Assembly (NCBI GenBank): GCA_016617855.1
Contig: JAECUM010001821.1
Location: 1 to 64,000, forward strand
Direction: 5' to 3'
Origin: Megalonaias nervosa
Taxonomy: Eukaryota > Mollusca > Bivalvia > Unionida > Unionidae
Length of the DNA stretch: 64,000 nt
Both the position numbers and the translations under genes were made by a program. Of this stretch, positions 1 through 10,818 are shown piece after piece. How positions within the stretch are numbered: the first letter of the stretch is position 1; each line of letters starts with the position of its first letter. A model generated the notes under the pieces. The model was not told where the DNA came from, searched no databases, and saw nothing but the letters and a program-made list of their open reading frames with translations.

Positions 1-21
1 GAGAGAGAGAGAGAGAGAGAG
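1..21. repeat. (GA)n microsatellite at window edge
   Basis: An uninterrupted GA dinucleotide run begins the window and probably continues to the left of it. Confidence 0.9.
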
Positions 22-1530
22 CACCCTTTCTTTTCTGCTTGCTTTTGTTTGTCCCTTGTTACATCATGTTCCATCTGTTATTGACATCCCATGAAGCGTT
101 TTAGTAAGATTGCATGAAAATACTCGACAGGGGCAAACGAAACTTAGCTAGGCTTTTTGTGTTTTCCTGTTGATGACATGATTAGATTTTCAGGCCTAGA
201 CGTCTCAATATAAGGTTTTAAAGCAGTGTTTTTAAGTTCTGGTTTTGATTTAGTTTAATACGGTATTTCATGGAACAGCAACGGAAACATACGTTATTTA
301 GTGCTGAGGCCAATGAAATTGATTTTTGTCCAAGGACAGGCCGCAATGAATCCCAAATCGTTGAATTTTAATCTTTTGACGAAAACCTTGTTGATACGAT
401 CTAAGACAGACACATGAAATTTGATTTTTGTCTTGTATTTCCATGTACGTGACTTGATTACAGCTCATGCTATTACAGCAACTGTATATTTTATAAACAC
501 ATTTTTCAAACTTTTTGACAAACTTTATTGTTAGCATGATTAGTTCACAACGCTTGCGGCAAAAAAATCACATTTAATAACATTCTTTGTATTCACTTGT
601 AGAAAAACTCAATAGATTTTCATGCCATTATATAAGGTTTTTAATTTCTTATACAGTTCTTGGACTTTAAACAAATGAAATATAGTAGGATATGGTACGC
701 ATGTTTGCTAACACATTTAGATGACCCTAGTGCATTTTCATACCATTATAGAAATTTCTAATGTTTATCAAGTTTGGGATTTTCTGCACAAACTTGGTCT
801 GCAGTGATTGCATATATATTTGAATAATACAAATGTATTTGCTAAGTAACCTTTCCAGACACAAAACACTAATATCGTATTCTTTAAAAATGGACATGTA
901 TAGTTCTGAATTAGAAATCAAAGAATCATCTTACCTCAAACTAACATAAGCAATTGTAATGTTTCAGGAAAACCATGATTCAAAACCTTACTGCAGGAAA
1001 ATTACCCACAGGCGACCAGCCACATATAATTTGTTAAAAAGTAGGTGTGTGTTCCATCAAACATCACCTTAGTAAAATTAATGTAAATATTTCCAAAAAT
1101 GTACCATGAATAGCTGTATCTCATGGAGTCATGCCCTTACGATCTTGTGCTAGTTTGAATTAAATCAGTCCGACATGCCGTAAGAATTGTGAATAATATT
1201 AAATTCGTTCTGGTTTTGTTTTAGCTGAAAAAAATTAAACTTCTAAACTTCAGAATCATAAGAGCATATACAGAGACTAGTCTATAGATGTCACTGACAT
1301 CAGTGTACAATAAAAACTATACCAGTGATGCTAAACTCATGCAAGTTAAAACCAAAGTTTTTAATTTTCATGTCTGTAGATGAAACTTTACAGAATACAA
1401 GAACAATGGTTCCACGGAACATTGACAATCTTTAGGTGGCCAATACGTAGATTCTTGCCAAAATGCTAAGTTCATTGTTTCAAATGTTGTTAGTGTACAC
1501 ATGCTAACAGCTAAAGTTTATCTTGGAGAA
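22..1530. other. No recognisable gene
   Basis: AT-rich sequence with only short, non-conserved open frames. It lies downstream of the minus-strand gene that ends near 1.5-1.9 kb, so it may hold part of that gene's 3' UTR. I see no domain, RNA gene or strong repeat here. Confidence 0.5.
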
Positions 1531-1605
1531 TCACATCAGGTTTAGAATATTCCAATATTTTTCTTCTAGGTCCACTTCCACTTTAGAGTCACGTAAGTCC
1601 TCAAC
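1531..1605 (-). CDS. Possible alternative last exon of the minus-strand gene
   Basis: On the minus strand a good acceptor (TTGTTTTCTCAG) is followed by 24 codons and a TGA. They read VEDLRDSKVEVDLEEKYW and a short tail. The peptide is acidic and helical and looks coding rather than random. It opens in phase 0, whereas the preceding exon junctions I could assign are phase 1, so how it joins the upstream exons is unclear. It may use a weak donor inside exon 1872-1924, after the ACA codon before GTTGAC, or it may be a separate 3' exon. RNA evidence would decide. Confidence 0.35.
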   Translation of the reverse strand, partial: VEDLRDSKVEVDLEEKYWNILNLM

Positions 1606-1871
1606 CTGAGAAAACAATGGTCTTAGGTCAACAAAGAGCTGGCTTTTTTCAAAGGTGCCATGTGGACTATGATGCGTATTACGGTATTAGAGTTTTCGAA
1701 AAGAAAGAGAAAACTAAATATTGAGGAAACTATTTCTGCTGTCTAAAATACAATAGTATCAATATCTCATTATTTGCCAATACAAATACAAATACTCCAA
1801 AACCAAATTCAAAGTAAGTCTAATGAAGATTCATTCACTAACCTTTTATCTTTTATAGGAGTAAGAGATGT

Positions 1872-3295
1872 TTAAATGTCAACTGTAGCCATTCCATCTT
1901 TCCTCTCTTTATGAACTGCCTCATCTACAAATATACAAAAGTCATTATAATCTCTGAAACATGATCGTGCTGCAATCTAATAATTCATGGATACTTTTAT
2001 AGAAGCAACAGGTGATAATTACAGGTAATTCCTCAGGAATGTTTTCATATAGATACTCTTTTGAATCCGGTTCCAGTTAGTCAATGTAAGAACAAAATGT
2101 ATATATCACTTACAAAAAAAAAGAATTTGGAGGAACTGTCACAAATTTTTCTTATCAATCTGTTGTATAGCTGTCTTAGCTCAGACAGTGATCTTAAATA
2201 AACTCAATAAAACCTGTAACAAACCAGTTTGAATTGATATCAAAATATGTTCCACTTACTAATCTCATCAATGGTGGCTCCTCGAGCCGTCAACTCTTCT
2301 GCAATCACATTGCTTTCAATCTGGCCCAGTACCTTAATTTTTTTTTATTTCGTACTCCACAAACTCTTCAACTACTTCTGCAATGCACAAAAACAATACT
2401 GGCACCAAAAAGTTTTCCTATTAAAAAATTTTGACAATTGAAGATTTGAAAAAATGTTTCATCAATTTAATATTGTATAGCACATGAAATTGAACAAAAT
2501 ATGAAAATGTATCATAAATGTTTGTTTAAATTCAACCTTAAGAGTAGCAAGTAGGTAAATTATATTAAAAACCTGTCTCTATCAGAAACCTACGTATTAG
2601 GATTACTATAACCAAATATTAATAAATATATATTAAGCAGTCATCAGTCTTTAGAGCCACGCATCCATTTCTCCTCATTTTCTTTTTGAGCTTGGTGGCT
2701 GCTGAAAATATGAACCATTTAACTACTCACGATTGAGGGCCTCTGGGGTCCTGCTATCTCTGTCTGTGTCCCCCTCAGGTATTAAAGAGGATGAAGTCAC
2801 TGTTTGGTGACTAATTGGTGCATGTAATTTCTCAGATGCAGCTGTTAAGAAAAAACATATTATTCCTTTTTTGTGACCCTGCGTTATGCCCAGACCAATT
2901 TAAAACAATTATTGGTCTACTTAAAACTGTACGTTTCAATCCACATTTAATACAAACTTGAAAATTCACATGATCAATCTATCACTCGAATATCTGACCT
3001 CAATCGAAGAATTATTAAATCCCGGTTTACAGCATTTTCTTGTCTACATCTGAAAACAACCCAAAACGCTATCCAAGCACAACATGAAGATGCAAATTCA
3101 GATAGAGAAAGGATGTTTTAGGCATCAGGAGAATATGGAGCTAAACGATCAGAAGCAGAACTTACATATTAAGCTTTAGTTACTTTTATTTGGACACCGA
3201 TTATCAATATTACAAGGATTCCATGGATAACTGTCATATCCCACATTACCTTTACTATCCAATCTTTCAGACAAAATCTGTGTCTCCTGATGAAT
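1872..3295 (-). CDS. 3' part of an unidentified split gene (four exons)
   Basis: Four minus-strand exons can be joined with consistent phases: 3295-3250 (IHQETQILSERLDSK, phase 0 in, phase 1 out), 2841-2731 (36 codons, ASEKLHAPIS to RTPEALN, phase 1/1), 2377-2260 (VVEEFVEYEIKK then KVLGQIESNVIAEELTARG, phase 1/1) and 1924-1872 (EAVHKERKDGMATVDI then TAA). Acceptors are TTTTCCAG, TTTCTTAACAG, GTGCATTGCAG and TATTTGTAG; donors are GTAATG, GTGAGT and GTAAGT. The peptides are charged and predicted helical, like a coiled-coil or scaffold protein. I do not recognise the family. The 5' part of the gene was not found and should lie at higher coordinates. Exon 2377-2260 has a frameshift at an A9 run (see its own entry). 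Confidence 0.55.
2260..2377 (-). pseudogene. Coding exon with a one-base shift at a poly-A run
   Basis: This exon reads VVEEFVEYEIKK in one frame, then a stop (TAA) just after a run of nine A (plus-strand T run 2338-2346). From there KVLGQIESNVIAEELTARG continues in the next frame to a clean GTAAGT donor. One base fewer in the run would make the exon open throughout and keep phase 1 at both ends. The cause could be a homopolymer error in the assembly, a true inactivating indel, or two overlapping exons. The first is the simplest, because both halves still look conserved. Confidence 0.55.
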
Positions 3296-3735
3296 CTGGA
3301 AAATCTACATTTTACCTTCCTGCCTCAAGGAGTGTAGTATCCACAAATGCAAAATATGTATAACTTATTTTTATACATAGCATAAATATTTTTTAAAAAA
3401 AAATGAAATATGTGAATGTTTAAATTTGTTTTAAGTTTCATCTTTGGATTTTGCGATTTTAGCACAGGGTTTATAGGTTCAGAGATGTCATTGTTTTGAA
3501 TGTCCTACTGAGAATCCTTGTTGTGAAAAAAAAAATGTGTATATGAACCAGAAAGTATGTAGAACATTCAGTTTCTTAATGTTCATATGTAAATGATGAC
3601 TGCTGGTTTGGGTTTTAGAAACTGTACAACTAGGCCTTTTTACGGAAGTGCATAGAAGATTGCTAGCTCTGGTTGGTCATGTCTAAATTTTAAAGGTAAA
3701 TTACATGAAAACATGCTAATAACTATGATCGCGCG

Positions 3736-3737
<2 letters not shown>

Positions 3738-3795
<58 letters not shown>

Positions 3796-3796
3796 A
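3738..3796. repeat. (CA)n(TA)n microsatellite
   Basis: A CA run from 3738 to 3779 passes directly into a TA run ending at 3796. Confidence 0.95.
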
Positions 3797-4023
3797 TTAT
3801 AATATTTTAAAGTCCACGTTGAGAAAGAAATTAATTCCAACATCTGTGAACATTTGTGTGTGTATTTCAAGGACAGGCACAGTTTGTGTGCTTGATGCTG
3901 TTTCCAGTATGTTTTCCAAATACATGAAAACAGTCATTTTCATCTACCTGATTCAGACAATGTTTTTTCTTATACTAATGAATCGTTAATGCCAATCCAA
4001 GTACATTTGCAAGAGCATGTGAA

Positions 4024-4125
4024 CATTCTCTACATCTGGAGACTTGTGCAACAACTTTGCCTGTACCTTCCTCACATTTTGTAGTGCAGAAAACCACCAG
4101 TGCTGAACCATACATGCAATTAGAA
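4024..4125 (-). other. Exon-like block with two open frames, uncertain
   Basis: After an acceptor-like TATGGTTCAG the minus strand reads HWWFSALQNVRK, then VQAKLLHKSPDVENV, up to a stop. A phase-0 donor (AAG|GTACAG) after the first twelve residues would fit the phase-0 acceptor of exon 3295-3250. A second frame through the same block is also open and cysteine-rich (FCTTKCEE, RCRECSHALA). I cannot tell which frame, if either, is real. Confidence 0.25.
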
Positions 4126-4930
4126 AGTGTTGATGCCTTGTCTTGTTGCTACACTATGAGCCTGAAGATCACCAGAGGGCAACTACTTGAATGTTATCTT
4201 AAAATATGTTACATAAATTAATACATATGATGTTTAATTTAATTGTTACTTGGACGAATGAGTAGTTATTAAGAGTCAAGCATTATTTGTCTATACTTGT
4301 ATGAATAATTGGAGGAGTTAAAGGATATACATAAAAATAATTGCATGCAAGTCTTGAGGCTTCAACAACAACGCTAGGCATGAAATCATTATTTTCACAA
4401 AACCCTACTACACTTTTCACCGTACTACGAAATAATACTGCAGTAGACTCACCTACGTCACTTGTTCCTTGGGGAACAACCTTTCCCCTAATGAAACTTC
4501 TGCGCAGTCGGGTTCTTAACTCACCGCACCGCAAATACACCAAGATTAGGGAACTTTGTCAAAATATTTTAACATTAAAATCATTATTCATAAAATTATT
4601 ACGATGTTATATGCGCCGTATAAATTTCAAAATATGCAAAGATATTAATAAATCCAGAGATCTAAATGGAATAATCTCCCTTTATATCATAGCTTCTAGT
4701 CGTGCTTTCCTATTCTGTCTTGATTCACAGCACTCAATTAAAATAAACCTCAATCTGTCCTACAAATAGTTCATATTTCTTGCAATCGCATTACTCTTTG
4801 TAATGTATAAAACTAATATTTATTAAGTACAGATATCATAATCTTTATCGAAAGAGTTCTCATTAGCTTTCTAAGATGTCTTGCTGATCTTAAAATATGT
4901 CACATAAATTAATACATATCATATCTACAT

Positions 4931-4932
<2 letters not shown>

Positions 4933-5018
<86 letters not shown>
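4933..5018. repeat. (AT)n microsatellite, 86 bp
   Basis: An uninterrupted AT dinucleotide run, self-complementary and able to form a cruciform. Its length in the assembly should be treated as approximate. Confidence 0.95.
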
Positions 5019-5020
<2 letters not shown>

Positions 5021-6122
5021 TTATTGTTTGAGTAGATATAAGGAAATATGAAATATTTCACGAGTGAAGTGTTTTAATGCGATTGACGGCTGCATAACTA
5101 CAATACTAAAAATCAGTTACGAAGTTTTTACAATAATTTTCGAACAACGATTTTACACAAAATTCTGGGGTAGGCGTACTGTGCAAATATGACAGATCGG
5201 TCCAAGACACTTCGGAGCGTAACATAATTAAACCATACATTTTACTAATTATGAGTTCACTTAGAAAATTTTTGGTTCAATGTTTGTTTATTTCTGCATT
5301 GATTTTTGTGTGTTGGCAAGCTTGCAGTCTATCTTGGTAACAGACTCTACACCCAATGTTGATTGTCGCTTAATTTCGGCTCGCAATAGACACTAATTAA
5401 CTCCTGCTTTCTCCCACATATTCGTACGAGTCTGAATCTCGTGACAGTTAAAATCACTACTGAATCAATTTTATAGAACTTGGAAATAAGAGGTTTGTTT
5501 TCTTTAAAAATAAGTACTGTTTGTCTTTGAGTGTGGCAGGTGTAACAAATTGTATATCGAACAGCAACATGTCATGTAAGATCAGTCACTGACAATTTCA
5601 ATGATTCATGTGGAAACCTGATTATATATATATAAAAAAAATGAATGCTTAAAATCTACTTTTTCTTGTATGGGAGAGAATGGAAAAAGAAGAAAGAATT
5701 TAATGGGCCTTAATATAGAAATACCGATCTGAATAGCATTTATAAGGGCTGATATACTTCCTAAAAATATAAAGAATGCGGTACCAAAGTGATATCACCA
5801 CTACGGCGATAAAAGTGATATCCCCACGCAGTGTCATTTATCTCCCACTGAAAACTTCCAGTATTTCATTATGATACTTACATATGTATTAAAACCTTCG
5901 TACCTTTAATAAAAGATCTTATTTGATTCGTAAGTTGTGAAGTGCAAGATACCAGGTAAGCCATACGTGGTAGTTTGCAAAATAATATATCATTTCGACT
6001 GTAGAAGAAATCTTAATAAATTGAATCAAACCCGGAAGAATGTTGGAAATATTCTGTGATGTATGCCTTAATAGTTCAGATGATAAAGTTAATAATATAT
6101 GCTTAAAATGAGAGTCAAGGCT

Positions 6123-6161
6123 GTGTGTGTGTGTGTGGGGGGGGGTGTGTGGGTGTGTGGG
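6123..6161. repeat. Imperfect (TG)n with a G run
   Basis: TG repeats interrupted by a run of G residues (about 6137-6145). Confidence 0.85.
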
Positions 6162-6605
6162 TCATAGCAAGAAATTCTACCTCCCCCTTATAAAATTTAA
6201 TTCTAGGCCCCCTGCTAATATTTTCGAATGATTTTATAGCTCTAATATACAGTATATTTATAAATTGTTTCATCTTTCTTTGTAAAATATCTTTAGAAGT
6301 TAATGTCGAGGTTTTGATGTCTTAAGATCATTAGACTGCTTGCATAATGTAAATGATAACGTAAAAATATAGCTGATATTTTATTTTATAATGTGTAAGA
6401 TTTATCTTTGTTTATGCGGTAGCGTACAAAGTTTTAATGGCACACTATTTCGTTTATAACATAGGCATAAAAATTAAAAATAATTTCCTTTCTACTCCTC
6501 TAACCAACACATCTTCAATATACGACACTCTTACCATCCAATCCTGCCCCAACCACCCCCATCCCTTCCCCGGCACCTTTTAAGAATGAATCTTCATTTG
6601 CCCTC

Positions 6606-6923
6606 GGGCCTTGCACAGGGGTTCGTTACAAAGAAAATTATGAGTATCCGTCCATGAATCAAGGCATGGGGGTGGGGGTGTCTAACCTGTAACAATATAA
6701 CGTGTTATTGTTACAGAGTGTGCGGTTCATTGAGGTTTCATTGGGTGGACGCAAAAGATGTTGAAATTTATTCGTAATAATTCAGACAAGACAAAGTAAC
6801 GTCACACGATTATCCATTGGCGATGACGTGATTAGCAATATTGTTACAGGTTAGACCCCCGATGCCTTGATTCATGGACGGATACTCCTAATTTTCTTTG
6901 TAACGAACCCCTGTGGGGCCTTG
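6606..6923. mobile_element. 302-bp MITE with perfect 8-bp target duplication
   Basis: The element at 6614-6915 starts CACAGGGGTTCG and ends CGAACCCCTGTG. Its terminal inverted repeats match for about 80 bp with few differences, including the CCGTCCATGAATCAAGGCAT block and the CTAACCTGTAACAATAT block. GGGCCTTG is present at 6606-6613 and again at 6916-6923, a perfect 8-bp target-site duplication. An 8-bp duplication and a CAGGGG-like end suggest a non-autonomous hAT-type element. There is no coding capacity. Confidence 0.85.
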
Positions 6924-7036
6924 CATTGGTTTAGATTCACTTTACTGGGTTTCTTGTAAATCATTATGCTATGTCATTTCCTCCTTAATGACCTTTAAGA
7001 TAACGCAACCACAAGTATATTATTTTTTAACCAATT

Positions 7037-7141
7037 TAATGCTAATCACGTCATCGCCAATGGATAATCGTGTGACGTTACTTTGTATCGTCTGAATTAT
7101 TACGAATAAATTTCAACATATTTTGCGTCCACCCAATGGAA
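7037..7141. repeat. Inverted partial copy of the neighbouring MITE interior
   Basis: This stretch is the near-exact reverse complement of about 6736-6840, the interior of the MITE just upstream. It includes TCACGTCATCGCCAATGG, ATAATCGTGTGACGTTAC and GCGTCCACCCAATG. It lacks the MITE termini. The pair can form a long hairpin spanning about 400 bp. Confidence 0.8.
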
Positions 7142-7355
7142 CGCGATAGTGATACAAACATTTATGTTTAAAACATATTTTGATATTTACCGATTTTCGA
7201 AATCCCCGAAAGCAACCTCCAAAGCAGCCCATTTTCAACCAGATTATGGATGTATTAGGTATCTACCGTTCCCATGCAACGAACGCGATTGTACCAAAGG
7301 AATTATGAGAACGCGATTGTGCTTTCTGCATTGCAGTTGGACGACAATCGGATTT

Positions 7356-7971
7356 GGTGGCGCTCACCAGTTGTTATGTACTTTTGAGAGAGTGATGTAT
7401 GTAAGGTGAAGCTGATGCATTTAAAACATGCACATGTAATGTGGCTGACATTTCTTTGGATATTGTACTTTTGGAAATTGTAAATGATCTTAGCACACTG
7501 CTAAATAAAATGACTGCTCCCTTGTGCTCCAGAAATCAACCTGAATTTGTCTCAAGTACACTATCCTTGGCAGCTATTAAAATAGGGAAAATGAATTTTG
7601 CCAGACTAGACAATACCAGCTTCTGAAAGTGCAATGAATGAATTACCAAATATATAAAATGTAAAAAAAGTTATTGGCTCTCTTTTTAACAATTTACCTC
7701 TGAAGTTCGGGAAGTGAAAATGAGCAAGTGGAACTAGCACTTTTTTGAAAGGTGCACATGTGGAGTAAGTCCAAGCTGTATACTCTATAACCCGTATTAC
7801 ACCCATCTATTATACACCAAAATAAAGGGAATTAAAGGTTCTTTGAACAATACCTAAGATATACAAAGCCTTTTATAAATAGCCAGTATAACTAGTGAGG
7901 AAACCCGGGGAAATTCTTTTTCTATACCATTCTAACCCTATGCTAAATACGAAACTGTAGAGCGCCACCTT
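7356..7971. mobile_element. TIR element, GGTGGCGCTC family, long copy
   Basis: It begins GGTGGCGCTCACCAG and ends CTGTAGAGCGCCACC; the ends are imperfect inverted repeats. The termini and subterminal sequences recur in the shorter copy at 8690-8954. Small open frames inside (7441-7626 and the reverse 7606-7806) show no domain. I found no clear target-site duplication, so the superfamily is unknown. Confidence 0.65.
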
Positions 7972-8520
7972 AAAACAAATATAAAAATTTATGCAATTAT
8001 TTTTCTTATTTTCATATTATTATGCATGATGTTCTGAATAAAATGGTACATTAACATTGATTTTATTCATGAAAATAAGCTAATTATGCTTATTTTGCTG
8101 TAGCTTACATAATTTGCCATGAGGCATGTTTGTGTGAGTAGTGACCTTAATTATGGAGAAATTATAAGTCTTAGAATATAGGAATAAAGTCAAATTAAAT
8201 TGAAAACTGTTGCATTAAGTAAAATAAATATATAGTGAAAATGTTTCTTTTCATTTATTTGCAATGAAATTAAAAAATAAATGATGACAAAGCAAATTTG
8301 CTATCTTCCATATTAAACAATAAGTTAATATTTTACCCTTTGGCCTTTGACCTTTATGAACCTCACCTGTTCCATCCCTTTTCAAACTGTAAAATTTATT
8401 GTTGACATCTCAGGAATAAATATGGCTAGTTTCATGTTCCTGTCTTTCAGCATAACACTGGTTGCTATGTTGACAAAATGCAATGCGCATTTTTAAAATA
8501 GCTCACTTTTTATCATAAGG

Positions 8521-8533
8521 TGGGGGGGGGGGG
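8521..8533. repeat. Poly-G tract
   Basis: A G homopolymer (GTGGGG...) inside otherwise AT-rich non-coding sequence. The 7972-8689 interval around it contains nothing else I can identify. Confidence 0.7.
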
Positions 8534-8689
8534 CTGTGCCTGTTTGAGACTCTGACTCTAATAAATGCTGTTCTGAGGGGGGAAATACAGGACAATTATT
8601 CAAAAGGACTGTTTTGATGCTTGCGACTGAAATATTTCAGCCATACAATCAAAATTAAATCATACAGTAATAATACCTATATGCTCTTT

Positions 8690-8954
8690 AAGGTGGCGCT
8701 CACCAGTTATTATGTACTTTTGAGAGAGTGATGTATGTAAGGTGAAGTTGTTTGCATTTAAAACATGCACAGTGGAGAGAATGTTGGCATACCTATATGC
8801 TACTTTCATGTAATGTGGCTGACATTTGAACAATACCTAAGATATACAAAGTCTTTTTTAAATAGCCAGTATAACTAGTGAGGAAACCCAGGGAAATTCT
8901 TTTTCTTTACAATTCTAACCCTATGCTAAATACAAAACTGTAGAGTGCCACCTT
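8690..8954. mobile_element. TIR element, GGTGGCGCTC family, 265-bp deletion derivative
   Basis: Starts AAGGTGGCGCTCACCAGTT and ends with AACTGTAGAGTGCCACCTT, inverted repeats of about 19 bp with few mismatches. It matches the first about 100 bp and last about 130 bp of the 7356-7971 copy. The join (GACATTT|GAACAATACC) falls at short shared T-rich sequence, as expected of an internal-deletion MITE. It also keeps about 35 bp (near 8772-8806) absent from the long copy, so neither is a direct parent of the other. Confidence 0.75.
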
Positions 8955-9284
8955 TGTCACATGGAACTTTTGTCACGCCAGATATACAGGGGCAACATCT
9001 ACAGACATTATGTACCTCTGAGAGTGTGAGGTGTAACGTTAAGTTGCTTCCATTTGTAACTTGCACACTGGCAAGAATGTTGCCATACATCTATGTTAAT
9101 TTCATCTACTGTGGCTGATATTTCTTTGGATATTATATACTGTGGCTGATATTTCTTTGGATATTATATACTGTGGCTGATATTTCTTTGGATATTATAT
9201 ACTGTGGCTGATATTTCTTTGGATATTTTACTTGTGGAAATTGTACATAATCTAAGCATAATGCTAACCAAAATGGCTTCTCCC
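8955..9284. repeat. Diverged third copy of the same family plus a 31-bp tandem repeat
   Basis: Phrases such as ATTATGTACCTCTGAGAG and GCAAGAATGTTGCCATAC are diverged versions of the two upstream copies. At 9107-9230 the unit TACTGTGGCTGATATTTC..., 31 bp long, is repeated four times almost without change. It expands a segment present once in the other copies. Confidence 0.75.
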
Positions 9285-10818
9285 ATATGCCACATTATAG
9301 GACACTTTGTACCCTATACCATACGATAGACTACCATATACCGCAAACCACACGACAAGATACTTTGTATCCCATACCTTACTATAGACTGCCATATACC
9401 ATATACCACACTATAGGATACTTTGTACCTATACCATACAATAGACTACCATATACCACACTATAGGATACTTTGTACCCAATAACATACTATAGAGTGC
9501 CATATACCATAAAATAGGTCACTTTGTAGCCTATACCATACTATAAACTACCATATACCACACTATAGGATACTTTGTATCCCATACCATACAATAGACT
9601 GCCTTATACCATATACCACACTATAGGATACTTTGTACCCTACACCATACTATAGACTACCATATACCACACTGTAGGATACTTTGTACCCTATACCATA
9701 TTATATACTACCACATAGCACACTATAGGACACTTTGTAGCCTATACTATAGACTTCCATATACCACACTATAGAGCACTTTGTAGCCTATACCACAGCA
9801 GAAATTGCCATATACCTTATACCTTATTATAGGATACTTTGTACTCTATACATATTATAGACTACAATATGCCATATACCATACTATAAGTCACTTTATA
9901 GCCTATACCATACTATACATTACCATATACCATACTATAGGCTACTTTGTACTCTATACCATACTATAGACTGCCTTATACCATATACCACAATATAGGA
10001 TACTTTGTACCCTACACCATACTATAGACTACCATATACCACACTGTAGGATACTTTGTACCCTATATCATACTATAGACTACCATATACCATATACCAC
10101 ACGATAGGATACTTTGAACCCTATACAATAATATGGATTATTATATGCCATAATATAGGACATTTTGTACCCTATACCATACAACAGACTACATTTACCA
10201 TATACCACACTTTAGGATACTTTGTAGCCTATGCCATACTATAGACTGCCTTATATCATATACCACACTACAGGATACTTTGTACCCTATACCATACTAT
10301 AGACTACCATATATTACACTATATGATACTTTGTACCCTATACCATACTATAGACTGTCTTATACCACACTATAGGATACTTTGTACCCTATACCTTGCT
10401 ATAGACTGCCATACACCACACTATAGGATACTTTGTACCCTATACCATACTATATACTGTCTTATACCAAACTATAGGACACTTTGTAGCCTATACCATA
10501 TTATAGAATGCATATATCATATACCTTACAATAGGATACTTTGTACTCCATACCATACTATAGACTACCATATGCCATATACCACATTATAGGATACTTT
10601 GTACCCTATACCATACTTTAGACTACTATATACCACACTATAGGATACTTTATACCCTATACCATACTACAGACTACCATATATCACACTATGATACTTT
10701 GTTCCCTATACCATACTATAGACTACCATATATCACACTATGATACTTTGTTCCCTATACCATACTATAGACTACCATATATCACACTATAGGATACTTT
10801 GTTCCCTATACCATACTA
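9285..10818. repeat. 1.5-kb satellite of about 51-bp units
   Basis: About 25-30 imperfect tandem units of the form CACACTATAGGATACTTTGTACCC followed by TATACCATACTATAGACTACCATATAC. Some units carry a 7-9 bp duplication (CATATAC). Variation between units is high internally, but the last three (about 10680-10800) are nearly identical, indicating recent local amplification. Open frames inside are by-products of the repeat. Confidence 0.93.

Larger units (their letters stand above)
4126..6605. other. Non-coding stretch with an (AT)n run
   Basis: No supported gene. A 142-codon plus-strand frame at 4341-4769 and an 86-codon minus-strand frame at 4283-4543 overlap each other and show no recognisable domain. 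The minus strand carries a consensus GTGAGT donor near 4450, so a first exon of a minus-strand gene cannot be excluded. Simple repeats are annotated separately. Confidence 0.4.

Noticed and set aside
2640..2703. Extra exon between 2841-2731 and 2377-2260 of the minus-strand gene (QAQKENEEKWMRGSKD)
   Set aside because: Its attractive frame does not match the phase-1 donor of the preceding exon, and it ends in a stop with no donor. Direct joining of 2731 to 2377 works in phase.
4024..4125. CutA-like divalent-ion tolerance protein exon
   Set aside because: The phrase SALVVFCTTK suggested it at first, but the following residues do not fit the family pattern.
10056..10592. Coding frames in the 9.3-10.8 kb region
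   Set aside because: Translations of the satellite repeat.
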